Below are positions 42,420-52,099 of a DNA stretch of 64,000 nucleotides, piece by piece. The notes beneath the pieces were generated by a model. The model saw only the letters and a list, made by a program, of their open reading frames with translations. It was not told where the DNA came from and did not search any database. Source of the DNA: an uncultured Phycisphaerales bacterium (GTDB taxonomy: Bacteria; Planctomycetota; Phycisphaerae; Phycisphaerales; SM1A02). Location of the stretch: positions 32,034-96,033 of the forward strand of contig CAJQQE010000033.1 of the NCBI GenBank assembly GCA_905480395.1, written 5' to 3'. How positions within the stretch are numbered: the stretch's first letter is position 1; every line of letters starts with the position of its first letter. The translations under genes were made by a program, and so were the position numbers.

Positions 42420-44075
42420 TCAGCCGACGGGAATGCCGGCATCCTGCCGTTGTTTTCGGAGTACTTCGAGGTACTTCATCGTCTCGCCCACGAGGTAGAA
42501 GCTCCCAGTCACACAGATGAGGTCTTCACGGCTCACGGCTCTGGCGGCCAGTTCAAGGGCGTCCTTGACGGTCGGCGAGGTCTGACACATCTTTCCACTT
42601 CGCTCCATGAACCGACGTCGCAGATCTTCAGGTTCCGCCGCTCGCGAGTTCTTCGACGACTTCGTGAAGATGACCTTGTCCGCTCCAAGGCTGATTCGAT
42701 CCAAGAGCGCATCGATGTCCTTGTCCTGTGTACATCCGAAGATGCAGACCATTGAGTCGTAGGGCACGTGTGCCCCAACACATCGCATCAACGCCGTCAG
42801 CGCGTCGGGATTGTGGGCGCCATCGACCAGAATTCGCGGACGTTTCCAGACCAGTTGCATTCGACCGGGGATCTGTGTCTCGACGAGCCCCTCGGTCACT
42901 ACGGACTCGGGGCATTCGAATCCAATCGACTTCAGATGGTCGACCGCCGCGAGTGCGAGCCCACAGTTGAACGCCTGATGCTCACCGGGAAGCGGCACTG
43001 GAAGATGCTCAAGCCGGCTCGTCTCCGTGTAGAGACAGACGCGGTTGTGAGGGCCGAGTTCGACGGTCGAGCAGAATCGGTTGCTGAACTCGATCTCCTT
43101 GTTGACCACGCGAATCGTCGTTCCAAGTTCTTCCGCCTTCTCACGAAGCACGCGATCGGCATCCGGCTGCTGTTCTCGAGTGATCACCGGGATTCCGGGC
43201 TTGATGATTCCGGCCTTCTCGATCGCGATCTTCTCGATCGTCTTCCCGAGAATGCGTGTGTGATCGAGTTGGATCTCGGTGATGACGCACAAGACCGGCA
43301 TGAGCACGTTGGTGGAGTCAAGCCGTCCTCCGAGTCCGGTTTCGATGATCGCAATATCCACTGCTTGGGAGGCGAAGTGCATGAATGCAATCGCGGTGAT
43401 CGCTTCGAAGAATGTCGGTTGCTCACCGATCTTCACCGCGGCTCTGGCGATGGTCTTCATCGACTCTACGAAGTCGTTCTTCGTAATTCGCTGGCCGTTG
43501 ATCGTGACGCGTTCACGCATATCCATGAGATGCGGACTGGTGAATTCACCCACGCCGTATCCGCACTTGCGAAGCATGGCGCTCATCATCGCGATCGTCG
43601 ATCCCTTGCCGTTGGTTCCCGCCACGTGGACCGCCCGGAACTGATCCTGGGGGTCTCCCAGCGCTGCCAAGAGCGCTCGCATTCGGTCGAGTTTGAAGTC
43701 GCCGTCCTCGTCGTACCGAACGACCCGCTGTCGTTCCACGTCCGTCAACTCGAGCAGCCACTTGACCGCAGAGTGATAGGTACCGATCCGCGCGGCGGGA
43801 TCGGTCAACTCGGCCGGATCGGCCTTGGATTCGGCGACCGCCGCAACAGGCTTCTTGCTTGCAGCTTTGGACGTGGCAGCAGTTGATTTCTTAGACAAGC
43901 TCTTCCTAGCGGTTGGTTTCGCAGTCGTTGACGGCGTTTTGGAGGTCACTTCGGATTCGGCGCCGGCCGTCTTGGCCCCGACATCCTCTGACGTCCTGTC
44001 AGAGGGGGTGGTGCGGCTTTCTGGCCGCTTCCCGGAGGATTCGCCGCCACCGCGACGCGCTTTTTTTGCAGGCAT
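42420..44075 (-). CDS. folC: Dihydrofolate/folylpolyglutamate synthase with basic N-terminal extension
   Basis: Adds glutamate to folate (and perhaps makes dihydrofolate). Core motifs: VHVAGTNGKGSTIAMM (P loop), FTSPHLMDMRERVTING, IIETGLGGRLDSTNV, LDHTRILGKT and LVDGAHNPDAL. Before the core there is an extension of about 95 residues rich in Lys, Ala, Ser and Thr with PAKKA- and SKK-type repeats, like histone H1 tails or planctomycete DNA-binding tails. No ATG occurs between residue 1 and the core, so the extension is probably translated. Length 551 compares with about 420-430 in typical FolC. The next gene downstream is leuS. Confidence 0.92.
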   Translation of the reverse strand: MPAKKARRGGGESSGKRPESRTTPSDRTSEDVGAKTAGAESEVTSKTPSTTAKPTARKSLSKKSTAATSKAASKKPVAAVAESKADPAELTDPAARIGTYHSAVKWLLELTDVERQRVVRYDEDGDFKLDRMRALLAALGDPQDQFRAVHVAGTNGKGSTIAMMSAMLRKCGYGVGEFTSPHLMDMRERVTINGQRITKNDFVESMKTIARAAVKIGEQPTFFEAITAIAFMHFASQAVDIAIIETGLGGRLDSTNVLMPVLCVITEIQLDHTRILGKTIEKIAIEKAGIIKPGIPVITREQQPDADRVLREKAEELGTTIRVVNKEIEFSNRFCSTVELGPHNRVCLYTETSRLEHLPVPLPGEHQAFNCGLALAAVDHLKSIGFECPESVVTEGLVETQIPGRMQLVWKRPRILVDGAHNPDALTALMRCVGAHVPYDSMVCIFGCTQDKDIDALLDRISLGADKVIFTKSSKNSRAAEPEDLRRRFMERSGKMCQTSPTVKDALELAARAVSREDLICVTGSFYLVGETMKYLEVLRKQRQDAGIPVG

Positions 44076-44163
44076 TAGGAGAGTGTAGCGATCAGGCTTG
44101 CGAGGATCAAATGATTGATCGCAACTTCCGTGTTATCAGTAGTTTACGAGTATCCAGCCTTGG

Positions 44164-45012
44164 TCAGTGACGCGATCTAAAAAGATGCATCGCATTTCCG
44201 CCGCCAAGGTCGATCTCACCACCGGGGGCCTGCAGCAGGAGACGGCCAGCGGTCCCGAGAACCGCCAATCGCTGGCGTCGTTCCTCGGGCAGAATCAGCA
44301 GCAGGGTGCGGGCCGCGATGGCTTGCCGAAGCCGATCGAGATACGCCGTGTCCATATTGCGAATCGCATTCTCGGTCAATTGCACGAACGCTTCATCTTC
44401 CGCATCGCCCCCAAGGGGCCAGTTGGAATCCACCGCATCAATCGTCACATCTCGTTCGACTTTGTAGAGATGGAGATACTTGAAGGCTTCTCCGGTCAGA
44501 TTGCAGACGACCTGCTCCGCGCCGAGGCCCCGAAACTTCCGGACGAATCGATGGGCGTCCGGTCGAACCGTTGATGCGTAGAGCTTGATGGCGTCCAGCT
44601 CACGGCTCTCCACCTTGAATCGTCGCTTCAGGAATTCCTCGAAGAGTTCACTCGCAATCCCTCTCATTCGAGCGATTCCCGGATAGAGCACGATCACCAG
44701 CGATCGACGATCGATCGCGGAACGCAGCAGGCGACACTCGGTGCTCTCCCGGCCGAGTTGCAGGAATCCCCCCCGGAGTCCACTCTCGTGATCTTTCTCG
44801 TCGAAGACCTCGCCGCCGGACGCGGGCGTGATCTCGAGTATTGATCGCCCACTCCCGTCCGGATCCAAAGCCCAACCCGTGCGTTCGAGATTGACCACCG
44901 TGACGCTACCGTCCGGGGTGCCCCGGATAAAGCTCCGGGAGGAACGATCGACGCCGCCAGGGGTTCCGGCGGTGTTTCCGTCCTTACGGCCAAATTTGAG
45001 AAAATCGAACAT
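44164..45012 (-). CDS. Hypothetical protein (282 aa)
   Basis: A soluble 282-residue protein beginning MFDFLKFGRKDG. It has no signal peptide. The central segment RSLVIVLYPGIARMRGIAS and the later AIAARTLLLILPEERRQRL are amphipathic or hydrophobic strands. I do not recognise a family. The ATG at 45012 is chosen because the longer frame upstream is antisense-like, Arg/Ser-rich and overlaps hrpB. It is 82 bases downstream of hrpB on the same strand. Confidence 0.6.
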   Translation of the reverse strand: MFDFLKFGRKDGNTAGTPGGVDRSSRSFIRGTPDGSVTVVNLERTGWALDPDGSGRSILEITPASGGEVFDEKDHESGLRGGFLQLGRESTECRLLRSAIDRRSLVIVLYPGIARMRGIASELFEEFLKRRFKVESRELDAIKLYASTVRPDAHRFVRKFRGLGAEQVVCNLTGEAFKYLHLYKVERDVTIDAVDSNWPLGGDAEDEAFVQLTENAIRNMDTAYLDRLRQAIAARTLLLILPEERRQRLAVLGTAGRLLLQAPGGEIDLGGGNAMHLFRSRH

Positions 45013-45094
45013 CGCTTCGTTTCTGACTCTTCGAGATGCGAAAAACGCGTGACGAATTGTAACGTCTCGAACCGGGACGCCCACGAAGAGGACA

Positions 45095-47548
45095 TCAGGG
45101 CCAAGGGTGTTTCGGATACCGCCGTCGGAGTTCCTTCCGAATCGCCGGGTAGGCGTTCGTCCAGAACCCCGCGAGGTCATCGGTGACCTGGACCGGCCGC
45201 CGATTCGGGGCCAAGATCTCCAGCACAATGGGAACCCGCCCCCCCGCGACGGTCGGAGTCGACGCGACGCCGAGAAGATCGCCGATTCGGGCCGACCCTC
45301 GAGGAGGCTCTCCTCGCCGCCAGGTGAGACCAACGGATCTTCCCGGGCCAAGTGGGAGACGAGTCGGCGCCATGCGTTCTACGAAGTCGAGTTGCGCCCA
45401 TTCGAGCCCGGAGCGAACGATCTCCAGCGTCCGCCCCGCTCCCGGAAGATCCGTCAGCCGATGCCGATGACCCACGATCTCCGCTCGAAGCACCTGCAGG
45501 TCATCCCGCTCGAATGGCGAGATTCCTTCATCTGGGAACCAGGTCGCAACGTGCTCGACTCGAGCGATAAACGCATCAACATCCTCTGTCCATCCCGGGA
45601 TCGAGGCATCTCCGCGTTCGATGGCTCCAAGTAAGCACGCCGCCGCGGCCGCTCGACCGTCGGCGGCGACACTCGAGCGCGACTCGTCGATCCGAACGCC
45701 ATCGAGCGTTCGGGACGTCACCTTTTCGACCAGTCCACGGTCTCGGTCGAACGCGAAATCGACCTCCTGACCGAGGCGTTCGCCGAGTGTCTTGACCACA
45801 AAGGACTCTTCCAGCGGCGTTGCAAAATCAATGATGGTGGTCCCTCGACCACGATTCTCAGCGCCGCGGATCGATGCGGCGCTCAGGAATCCTGCTTCGC
45901 GGACCATGCTGGTTCGTGACAAGACCACGTTGCGTCGGCCGGGAAGGGTGCACTCATCCCGGGTCGAATCACGGCGATGCGCGATCCGATCGGGGAATGC
46001 CGCCACCAATGCCGGTCCGATCGCACTCGGGTTGCCTTCGGCTTCGTCCCCGATGATCCGACGCAGGTCTCGCGCAGAGCGAGCGGCGTCTGCCAACACC
46101 CCGCCATTTCGACCTGGCCCACCAGAATCACCCCGCATGAGAAACCTCGCCCGAGCGATCAGATCGCTCCGCGGGTCTCCGGCCTTCAAGAAACCTCGGA
46201 GCGTCGCCGCGGGAACATTCTGTGCCACGTCTCGTTCACCAAGGATCGCGCCGCATGCCGCCGCAAGCCGTCCCCCACCTCGGCGACTTGCTTCGAGCAG
46301 AAACCGCCCGACCCGCGGTGGCACCGGCATCTTGGCAATTCGTCGGCCGTCCGCGGTCACCACTTCATCTCGGACCGCATCGATCGATTCGAGCACGGAT
46401 CGAGCATGTGTGGCGGCTTCGACACTCGGCAGATCTAACCAAGGGAACGACTGTGGATCGAAGCCGGAAGCCGCCAGTTGAAGAAACGGTCCCGAGAGAT
46501 CCGCGCGAACCATCGCTGGTTCACTGTGCAGAGGACGTCGAAGGAACTCCGACTCCGTATACAGACGGACGCACCGTCCCGGACGAACGCGACCGGCTCG
46601 GCCGGCCCGCTGCGTCGCCGAAGATCGATCAACCGGCTCGGTGACCAGTCGATCAAGATCGCGTTCTCGATCGAACCGAGCGACTCTGGCACGGCCGGAG
46701 TCGATCACCGTGGTCACGCGAGGAATGGTGATCGACGTTTCTGCGATGTTGGTCGCGACCACGATTCTCCTGGGCCCCCCGGTTGCCACCGCGGCATCCT
46801 GGGCGGCCGGAGAGAGTCCACCGTGCAGCGGTACGACCTGACAGCTCGGGGCCATGCGGCGACAGGCTTCCACCGTTCGGTCGATCTCGAATCTGCCCGG
46901 CATGAAAATGAGAACATCGCCCGAGTCTTCTCGGTGAGCCATCACTTCCCGCACGGCCTCCGCAGCCAGTTCCCAGAGTGGATCCGCCGAGGGCGCCCGA
47001 CGATGACTGATCTCCACCGGATGGAGTCGGCTTTCGATCTCGATCACCCGTGCCCCGAGCGTCTCGGCGAGCGACGCTGAATCCAACGTCGCACTGGTCA
47101 CCAGCATCCGGGCGCCGCGGGCTCGAAGCAATCCGAAGAGAAGATCGGCGTCGATGGACCGTTCGTGAAATTCGTCGAGCACCACAAGGTCATCCGGGCG
47201 AGGGCCACCGTCGCCCAGCAGTCGCCGCAAGAGAAGCCCCTCGGTCAGGTAACAGAGCCGGGTCTTCGGTCCCTCGCGACGTTCCGCGCGGGTCGCAAAG
47301 CCAACTTCATGCCCAATCGTGGACCCGCGAATCTCCGCGACCCTCGTTGCCAGCATGCGTGCCGCGAGCCGTCGTGGCTGCGTGACGAGGAGGCGTCCTC
47401 CAATCTGGTCGAGGAGTGCCGCCGGAAGCGCCGTGCTTTTTCCGGTTCCCGGCGGCGCGACGACAATGACGGACTCGTTTCGAGCGAGGGCCGCCAACGT
47501 CTCAGGAACGGCTTCCAAGGCGGGAAGCGGATCCGACGAATCGCTCAT
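45095..47548 (-). CDS. hrpB: ATP-dependent helicase HrpB
   Basis: A DEAH-family RNA-helicase-like protein of 817 residues. Motifs: APPGTGKSTALPAALLD (I), TQPRRLAARML (Ia), VLDEFHERSIDADLL (II, DEFH), TSATLDS (III), VVATNIAETSITIPRVT (V) and QRAGRAGR (VI). The C-terminal HrpB-specific domain is present (FPDRIAHRRD, LAGFWTNAYPAIRKELRRRYPKHPWP). The role of HrpB in bacteria is not well defined. Its ATG overlaps the stop of the upstream membrane-protein gene (ATGA). Confidence 0.94.
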   Translation of the reverse strand: MSDSSDPLPALEAVPETLAALARNESVIVVAPPGTGKSTALPAALLDQIGGRLLVTQPRRLAARMLATRVAEIRGSTIGHEVGFATRAERREGPKTRLCYLTEGLLLRRLLGDGGPRPDDLVVLDEFHERSIDADLLFGLLRARGARMLVTSATLDSASLAETLGARVIEIESRLHPVEISHRRAPSADPLWELAAEAVREVMAHREDSGDVLIFMPGRFEIDRTVEACRRMAPSCQVVPLHGGLSPAAQDAAVATGGPRRIVVATNIAETSITIPRVTTVIDSGRARVARFDRERDLDRLVTEPVDRSSATQRAGRAGRVRPGRCVRLYTESEFLRRPLHSEPAMVRADLSGPFLQLAASGFDPQSFPWLDLPSVEAATHARSVLESIDAVRDEVVTADGRRIAKMPVPPRVGRFLLEASRRGGGRLAAACGAILGERDVAQNVPAATLRGFLKAGDPRSDLIARARFLMRGDSGGPGRNGGVLADAARSARDLRRIIGDEAEGNPSAIGPALVAAFPDRIAHRRDSTRDECTLPGRRNVVLSRTSMVREAGFLSAASIRGAENRGRGTTIIDFATPLEESFVVKTLGERLGQEVDFAFDRDRGLVEKVTSRTLDGVRIDESRSSVAADGRAAAAACLLGAIERGDASIPGWTEDVDAFIARVEHVATWFPDEGISPFERDDLQVLRAEIVGHRHRLTDLPGAGRTLEIVRSGLEWAQLDFVERMAPTRLPLGPGRSVGLTWRRGEPPRGSARIGDLLGVASTPTVAGGRVPIVLEILAPNRRPVQVTDDLAGFWTNAYPAIRKELRRRYPKHPWP

Positions 47549-48285
47549 GCGCCAGGAGGTTTCGCGATGTGCACCCGAAGATCATCGAGAAAACGGATGA
47601 TCTGGCCTTGCTCCCGAGGCGTGCTCGCCGAATCGACATCGCTCTGCCAGAATCCGATGAAACGTTCCGCGGCCCGGCCATCGAGCTCTGGGATCCGATC
47701 CGAGTCACGCTCGCGGGTCATGTCTTCACGGCCCTGGCTGCGAAGCTCCGCGGCCCGCTCTTCGTCAGATCGGGCGCCTGCGTTCTGTCCCATCATCTCC
47801 TCGGCCTTGCGTTGCCATCCGGCCATCCAGCCATCGAGGAATTTTCCGCGATCGGCTTCCGAAACGGCGAAGTAGCCTTCGGCCCCTTCGAGAAGCACAT
47901 CTTTGACCAAGATTCTGGCGTTCTGACGCATCTGTTCACGGGTCGGCCCAGTGATTCCGGCGAGAAAGGCTGCCGCCGAAGCGGATTCGTCTTGCGCGAA
48001 CCCCTGAAATCGGCCTGCAAACTCCGCCAGATATCGCATCCGCTCCTCAAGACTCAGATTATTGAAATCATCGAGCGCGAGATAGCCCAGAACGTCGTCC
48101 ACGGGTGAGTCAAAGATGCTCGGTGGTGGCCGCCATCTGGAGCCCAGCCACCAAACCACGACCAGCAGGAGAAGAACTCCGGCGACCGTCGCGATCCCCG
48201 CCGTGGCGACGGTTCGCTCCCGACCACTGATGAGTTGCTCAATCCGGTACCGAACCGATTCGTAGCCTTCGACGAGTCCAGTCAT
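47545..48285 (-). CDS. Membrane-anchored hypothetical protein
   Basis: A 246-residue protein with one N-terminal membrane helix (VATAGIATVAGVLLLLVVVWWLG) and a helical, charged outside or cytoplasmic part (SLEERMRYLAEFAGRFQGF, LDGWMAGWQRKAEEMMG). Not recognised. It is coupled by 4-base overlaps to the pseudopilin-like gene upstream and hrpB downstream. Confidence 0.65.
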   Translation of the reverse strand: MTGLVEGYESVRYRIEQLISGRERTVATAGIATVAGVLLLLVVVWWLGSRWRPPPSIFDSPVDDVLGYLALDDFNNLSLEERMRYLAEFAGRFQGFAQDESASAAAFLAGITGPTREQMRQNARILVKDVLLEGAEGYFAVSEADRGKFLDGWMAGWQRKAEEMMGQNAGARSDEERAAELRSQGREDMTRERDSDRIPELDGRAAERFIGFWQSDVDSASTPREQGQIIRFLDDLRVHIAKPPGA

Positions 48286-48950
48286 CCGCCTCCCTCCATC
48301 TCAGAAAACGCTTCTCTCATCTGCGCGACGCTTCCATCCGTGAACAAGGCGTTTCTTGGAATGAGGTCGCCAACCGGATGCCGGTCCTGACTGTCGATGA
48401 GTAAAGGAAGTCGCCGGCCAGATTCGTGAACGAAGACACCCATGAGTTCTCTCGACTCAATATTGCGACGAAGCAACTCGAGTTGAGTTGGGTTCCAGTC
48501 CGGATTTTCAAGATAGGGAAGCAGCGCCTGCCCCACCGCGATCTGAATCTGCGGCGAGTATCGAAGGAGCCCGGGCACATAGAGGTAACTGGTTCCGGTC
48601 ACGGTGCTTTCGGGGTCGACATCCGCGCCGCAGATCCAGCAGGCACAGTCCTTGTCGAGGTAGCCGTCCAGAACCTCTGGGAGGCCACCTTCCGTCTCGT
48701 CCCCGATCACCGCCGGAAGGGGCTCACAGGAGGGGATCCGATCGTTGATATTGGCTCGATAGGCGGAGAGTGCCAGACCAATCTCGCGAAGCGTCGTTCG
48801 GCATCCCGTCGCCCGCGCCTCGGCACGCATTCCTCGCAACATCGGGACGGAGACGCCGACCAGGACGGTGATGATCCCAAGGACCACGAGCGTCTCGATC
48901 AGGGTAAATCCTGGCCCTCGGCGATTCGGGTTGATTCGAGCAGAATTCAT
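48282..48950 (-). CDS. Type IV pilin / pseudopilin-like protein
   Basis: A 222-residue protein with a class III (prepilin) signal: basic leader, cut site G-FTLIETLVVLGIITVLVG, with Glu at position +5. This matches type II secretion pseudopilins and the DUF1559/GspG-like proteins frequent in planctomycetes. The body contains CRTTLREIGLALSAYRANI and a Cys pair CACWIC. ATG 48950 follows AAAGG at six bases; the longer open frame is spurious. No secretion or pilus assembly gene is adjacent. Confidence 0.8.
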   Translation of the reverse strand: MNSARINPNRRGPGFTLIETLVVLGIITVLVGVSVPMLRGMRAEARATGCRTTLREIGLALSAYRANINDRIPSCEPLPAVIGDETEGGLPEVLDGYLDKDCACWICGADVDPESTVTGTSYLYVPGLLRYSPQIQIAVGQALLPYLENPDWNPTQLELLRRNIESRELMGVFVHESGRRLPLLIDSQDRHPVGDLIPRNALFTDGSVAQMREAFSEMEGGG

Positions 48951-49136
48951 CTTGGACCTTTCCAGAGCCGACCCGCTAAAGCCCGCATGGACCTGTACCG
49001 GAGACCAGCGTCCCGGTTTCTCCCGTCGTTCCCACCAGAACCTCGAACGGACAAACCCCGAAAACGGACTTCGCGAGGTATCACGGGCGGATTCGACCAT
49101 CCATGACTCGCTTCTCCAAGATCCTACGGGATGCCG

Positions 49137-50084
49137 TCAGGATGTCGAGGCGGATTCGTGGTCGGCGGCAAACATCGCATCGATGAAGGCATCCGGGTCG
49201 AACGGCTGGACGTCTTCCACTCGTTCTCCGACCCCCACGAGTTTGACGGGGACTTTGAGGGCATCTCGAATCGCCACCACGATGCCGCCCCGCGCCGTCC
49301 CATCGAGTTTGGCGAGGAAAATCCCGGTCACGCCGACCGCTTCCCCAAAGACGGTTGCCTGCTGGAGACCGTTCTGCCCACTGGTCGCATCAAGCACCAG
49401 CAATACTTCGTGAGGGGCGCCGGGAATCTTGCGGGCGATTACTTCTCGGATCTTGACGAGCTGCCGCATCAGATTCGCTTCAACGTGGAGGCGGCCAGCC
49501 GTGTCAATCAACAACACATCCGCTTTGCGAGCGAGGGTCGCATCCACCGCATCGAAGACCACGGCCGCGGGGTCAGCACCGGCGGCGCCGCGAATCAAGT
49601 CGACACCGAGCCGATCCGCCCAAGTCGCGAGTTGTTCGACGGCTCCGGCACGGAAGGTATCGGCCGCGGCCAGAACGACGCTTCGTCCTTCAGCACGAAG
49701 GGTGTGCGCGATCTTTGCGACGCTGGTGGTCTTACCGACCCCGTTCACCCCGACTACGAGAACCACGGTTGGTGATGGGTCCGCAACCGCGATCTCAACC
49801 GGGGCATCATCCCAACGTCGCTTCAAACGCGACTTCAGGAATTCGATCGCATCCTCGCCCTTCTCCAACTCACCTTTTTTGACCGCCTCTCGAAGTTCGC
49901 CGACGATTTCCGTGGTCGCCTTCACGCCGACATCGGCGCCGATCAAACTTGCTTCGATCTCGTCGATGAGTTCATCATCGAGCCGACGGCCCGCGAGGAG
50001 AGATCGGAGACCGGAACCAAGGACCGATCGAGTGCGAGCCAACCCCTGACGAACCGCTTGCGCCGCCTTCCTGAAGAATCTCAC
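49137..50084 (-). CDS. ftsY: Signal recognition particle receptor FtsY
   Basis: The SRP receptor GTPase that docks ribosome-nascent chains at the membrane. Motifs: GVNGVGKTTSVAKIA (G1), AADTFRAGAVEQL (G2), IDTAGRLHVEANLM (G3), AKLDGTARGG (G4) and VGVGERVEDVQPFDPD. The 315-residue protein has the short N domain but lacks the long acidic A domain of Enterobacteria. Its ATG overlaps the nusB stop by 4 bases. Confidence 0.96.
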   Translation of the reverse strand: MRFFRKAAQAVRQGLARTRSVLGSGLRSLLAGRRLDDELIDEIEASLIGADVGVKATTEIVGELREAVKKGELEKGEDAIEFLKSRLKRRWDDAPVEIAVADPSPTVVLVVGVNGVGKTTSVAKIAHTLRAEGRSVVLAAADTFRAGAVEQLATWADRLGVDLIRGAAGADPAAVVFDAVDATLARKADVLLIDTAGRLHVEANLMRQLVKIREVIARKIPGAPHEVLLVLDATSGQNGLQQATVFGEAVGVTGIFLAKLDGTARGGIVVAIRDALKVPVKLVGVGERVEDVQPFDPDAFIDAMFAADHESASTS

Positions 50085-50485
50085 GGCGCCGCCTCGCGCA
50101 TCACGCGATCCAACAGGGCATTGACAAACCCGGGCGACTTTTCGCCACCGAATTCTTTCGCGAGTTCAACGGCCTCGTTGATGGCGGCCTTGGCCGGGGT
50201 GTCGCCGTGCCTGATCTCGTAGCAGGCGAGGCGAAGGAGATTTCGATCCACCATCGGTTGTCGATGAATCGGCCAATCCGGCGAGAATCGCTGGATCAGC
50301 TCGTCGCTCTCTTCCCGAAATTCCCAGGCCATGGTTGCCAGCGCGAAGCCTTTCTCCTGACTACCAGCAGCAGCGGCAGATCCCTCAAGCGATCCTCGGA
50401 CCGTCTCGTGATCGTCCGCTGCTCCAGCGTCAAACTGGTACATCGCCTGAAGGGCACATCGGCGAGCGTCGCGATCGATTCTCAT
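50081..50485 (-). CDS. nusB: Transcription antitermination factor NusB
   Basis: A 134-residue all-helical protein of the NusB family. Recognisable parts: RRCALQAMYQFD near the N-terminus, RFSPDWPIHRQPMVDRNLLRLACYEI and INEAVELAKEFGGEKSPGFVNALLD. It binds BoxA RNA with NusE in rRNA antitermination. Placed between ribH and ftsY with overlapping codons, a ribH-nusB order seen in many bacteria. Confidence 0.95.
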   Translation of the reverse strand: MRIDRDARRCALQAMYQFDAGAADDHETVRGSLEGSAAAAGSQEKGFALATMAWEFREESDELIQRFSPDWPIHRQPMVDRNLLRLACYEIRHGDTPAKAAINEAVELAKEFGGEKSPGFVNALLDRVMREAAP

Positions 50486-50973
50486 GAAACAGCTCCGTCC
50501 CGGCCATGTCGAATGGCCGCACCAACTCGAAATGCCGCGATCGCAGCCTGCATGGCCTCGATGCCCTTATGACCGCGGGCCCCTCCCGATCGAGCCCGCG
50601 CCTGATCGAGATTTTGACAAGTGATGACCCCGAAGGCCGCGGGGCGACCGTGGCGGCTCGAAAGCGTGGCAAGCTGGTTGGCAACGGCGGAGTTGATCCA
50701 CGCGTCATGGCTGGTCTCGCCTCGAATCACGCACCCAAGGCAGATGACCGCGTCGAAACGACCGGTCTCCAAGGCCACGGAGGCCAACCCCGCGAGTTCG
50801 AAGGCTCCCGGACAGTCGAAGACCTCCAGATGCCCCGGATCGCCACCGGCCTCGATAAAGGCGGTTCGAGCCCCGATTTCCAACGCACTGGTGATTTCAA
50901 CGTGGTACCTACTCACCAAAACGGCCACTCGGAGTCCGGTGGCGTCGGCGGAGATCGTGTCGGATACGGTCAT
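50482..50973 (-). CDS. ribH: 6,7-dimethyl-8-ribityllumazine synthase
   Basis: RibH joins 5-amino-6-ribitylaminouracil and dihydroxybutanone phosphate in riboflavin synthesis. Motifs: VSRYHVEITSALEIGA, FDCPGAFELAGLA, CLGCVIRGETSHDAWINSAV (catalytic His region), AAFGVITCQNLDQARARSGG and GHKGIEAM. 163 residues from the ATG at 50973. First gene of the ribH-nusB-ftsY transcript; no FMN riboswitch was recognised upstream. Confidence 0.94.
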   Translation of the reverse strand: MTVSDTISADATGLRVAVLVSRYHVEITSALEIGARTAFIEAGGDPGHLEVFDCPGAFELAGLASVALETGRFDAVICLGCVIRGETSHDAWINSAVANQLATLSSRHGRPAAFGVITCQNLDQARARSGGARGHKGIEAMQAAIAAFRVGAAIRHGRDGAVS

Positions 50974-51075
50974 CAGTGAAAATCCGTGTTTTGGCCGCCG
51001 ATGATGGATTGCCACCGATCAGCCGAGGACCGTGCATCGTACGGCAACCCGGCCTCATCGGTAGCATCGACACCG

Positions 51076-52050
51076 ATGCAACGGCTTGCCGAGAAACTCC
51101 TGACCGCCTTCCAACTGACCCGGCTCTCGCTGGTCTTTGGTGCCATCGCCGATGTGTGGTTCATCGTCATCTACACCCGGAGTGACACCCGGTACGACCT
51201 GCTCCCCGCGTTCGAGATGCCGCTGGCGATCGATCTGGTCACGGCCGCCCTCCTCGCCGTGGGGCTGTTCGCGTTCGCCACCAGCCTCAATGACCTTCTA
51301 GATCTTCGACATGATGCGGCCTTCAGCCCATCCCGGCCCCTCCCGGCGGGCAGGATTCGAGCCGGGCAAGCCGTGGTGATCACGATCGGCGCTCTTCTAC
51401 TGGCCATCGCGGCCGCCATCCCCTTCGGAACGGGTGGCCTCGTACTCGCCGTGCTCGCGGCCACCGCGGCGCTCTTCTATAACGCCACCGGCAAGTACCT
51501 CCCGGCGATCGGCGTGATCACCGCGGGCTTGGTGCACGTGGCGCACATGTTGGTCCCGAATCACGAGATGGTCTTCATGCTGCCGGTCTGGCTGATTTTC
51601 ACGCATGTTCTGGTGACGTCGGTCATTGGCTATCAACTCGAGGGAAAACGCCCACAACTCACCCTGCTGGGATACCTGGGAATCCTGATGGGATGGGTCT
51701 TCTGGTCGGTCGTGATCCTCGGCTTGGGGGTTCAAAGAGATCCGATGGGGTATTTCCTGCCCGGCGAACTCGGCCTCGAAACCTTGGTCTGGCCGATCCT
51801 CGCGGTGATCGCATTCATCGCGATCGCTTGGTGGAAAGTCGGCCCGGTCAAAGGGCCCCACGGTGCCGAGAAACTCCGGCGCTACGCCGCCATGTGGCAC
51901 GGCGTCTATGCGGTGGCTTGGTTCGCGGCGGTCGGGCTCTGGCAGGCCACCATCCTGATGACGGTCTTCACAATCGTGGGAATTGCGACCATGACCCTGC
52001 TCAAGGAACTCACGTCGACGGACCCGGGCATGGTCGGGTATCGAGTCTGA
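51076..52050 (+). CDS. UbiA-family prenyltransferase
   Basis: An integral-membrane prenyltransferase of about nine helices. The prenyl-diphosphate site is the Asp-rich NDLLDLRHDAAFSPSRPLPAG (NDxxDxxxD plus the following RPL). A second acidic motif is poorly conserved (YQLEGKRPQ). Substrate is not visible; menaquinone-like, carotenoid or heme pathways are possible, and menaquinone synthesis is indicated by mqnE. ATG 51076 is selected over an upstream frame. It diverges from ribH. Confidence 0.85.
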   Translation: MQRLAEKLLTAFQLTRLSLVFGAIADVWFIVIYTRSDTRYDLLPAFEMPLAIDLVTAALLAVGLFAFATSLNDLLDLRHDAAFSPSRPLPAGRIRAGQAVVITIGALLLAIAAAIPFGTGGLVLAVLAATAALFYNATGKYLPAIGVITAGLVHVAHMLVPNHEMVFMLPVWLIFTHVLVTSVIGYQLEGKRPQLTLLGYLGILMGWVFWSVVILGLGVQRDPMGYFLPGELGLETLVWPILAVIAFIAIAWWKVGPVKGPHGAEKLRRYAAMWHGVYAVAWFAAVGLWQATILMTVFTIVGIATMTLLKELTSTDPGMVGYRV

Positions 52051-52099
52051 GTTGAGATGCCCCGAATCGCATGAATCGATGGAATCCAGCCCCGAACCG

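Noticed and set aside
42768..43886. 372-codon plus-strand open frame opposite folC
   Set aside because: Antisense shadow rich in Arg, Asp and His with no motif; folC is certain.
50974..51075. FMN riboswitch before ribH
   Set aside because: The 100-base gap is too short and lacks the conserved RFN elements.
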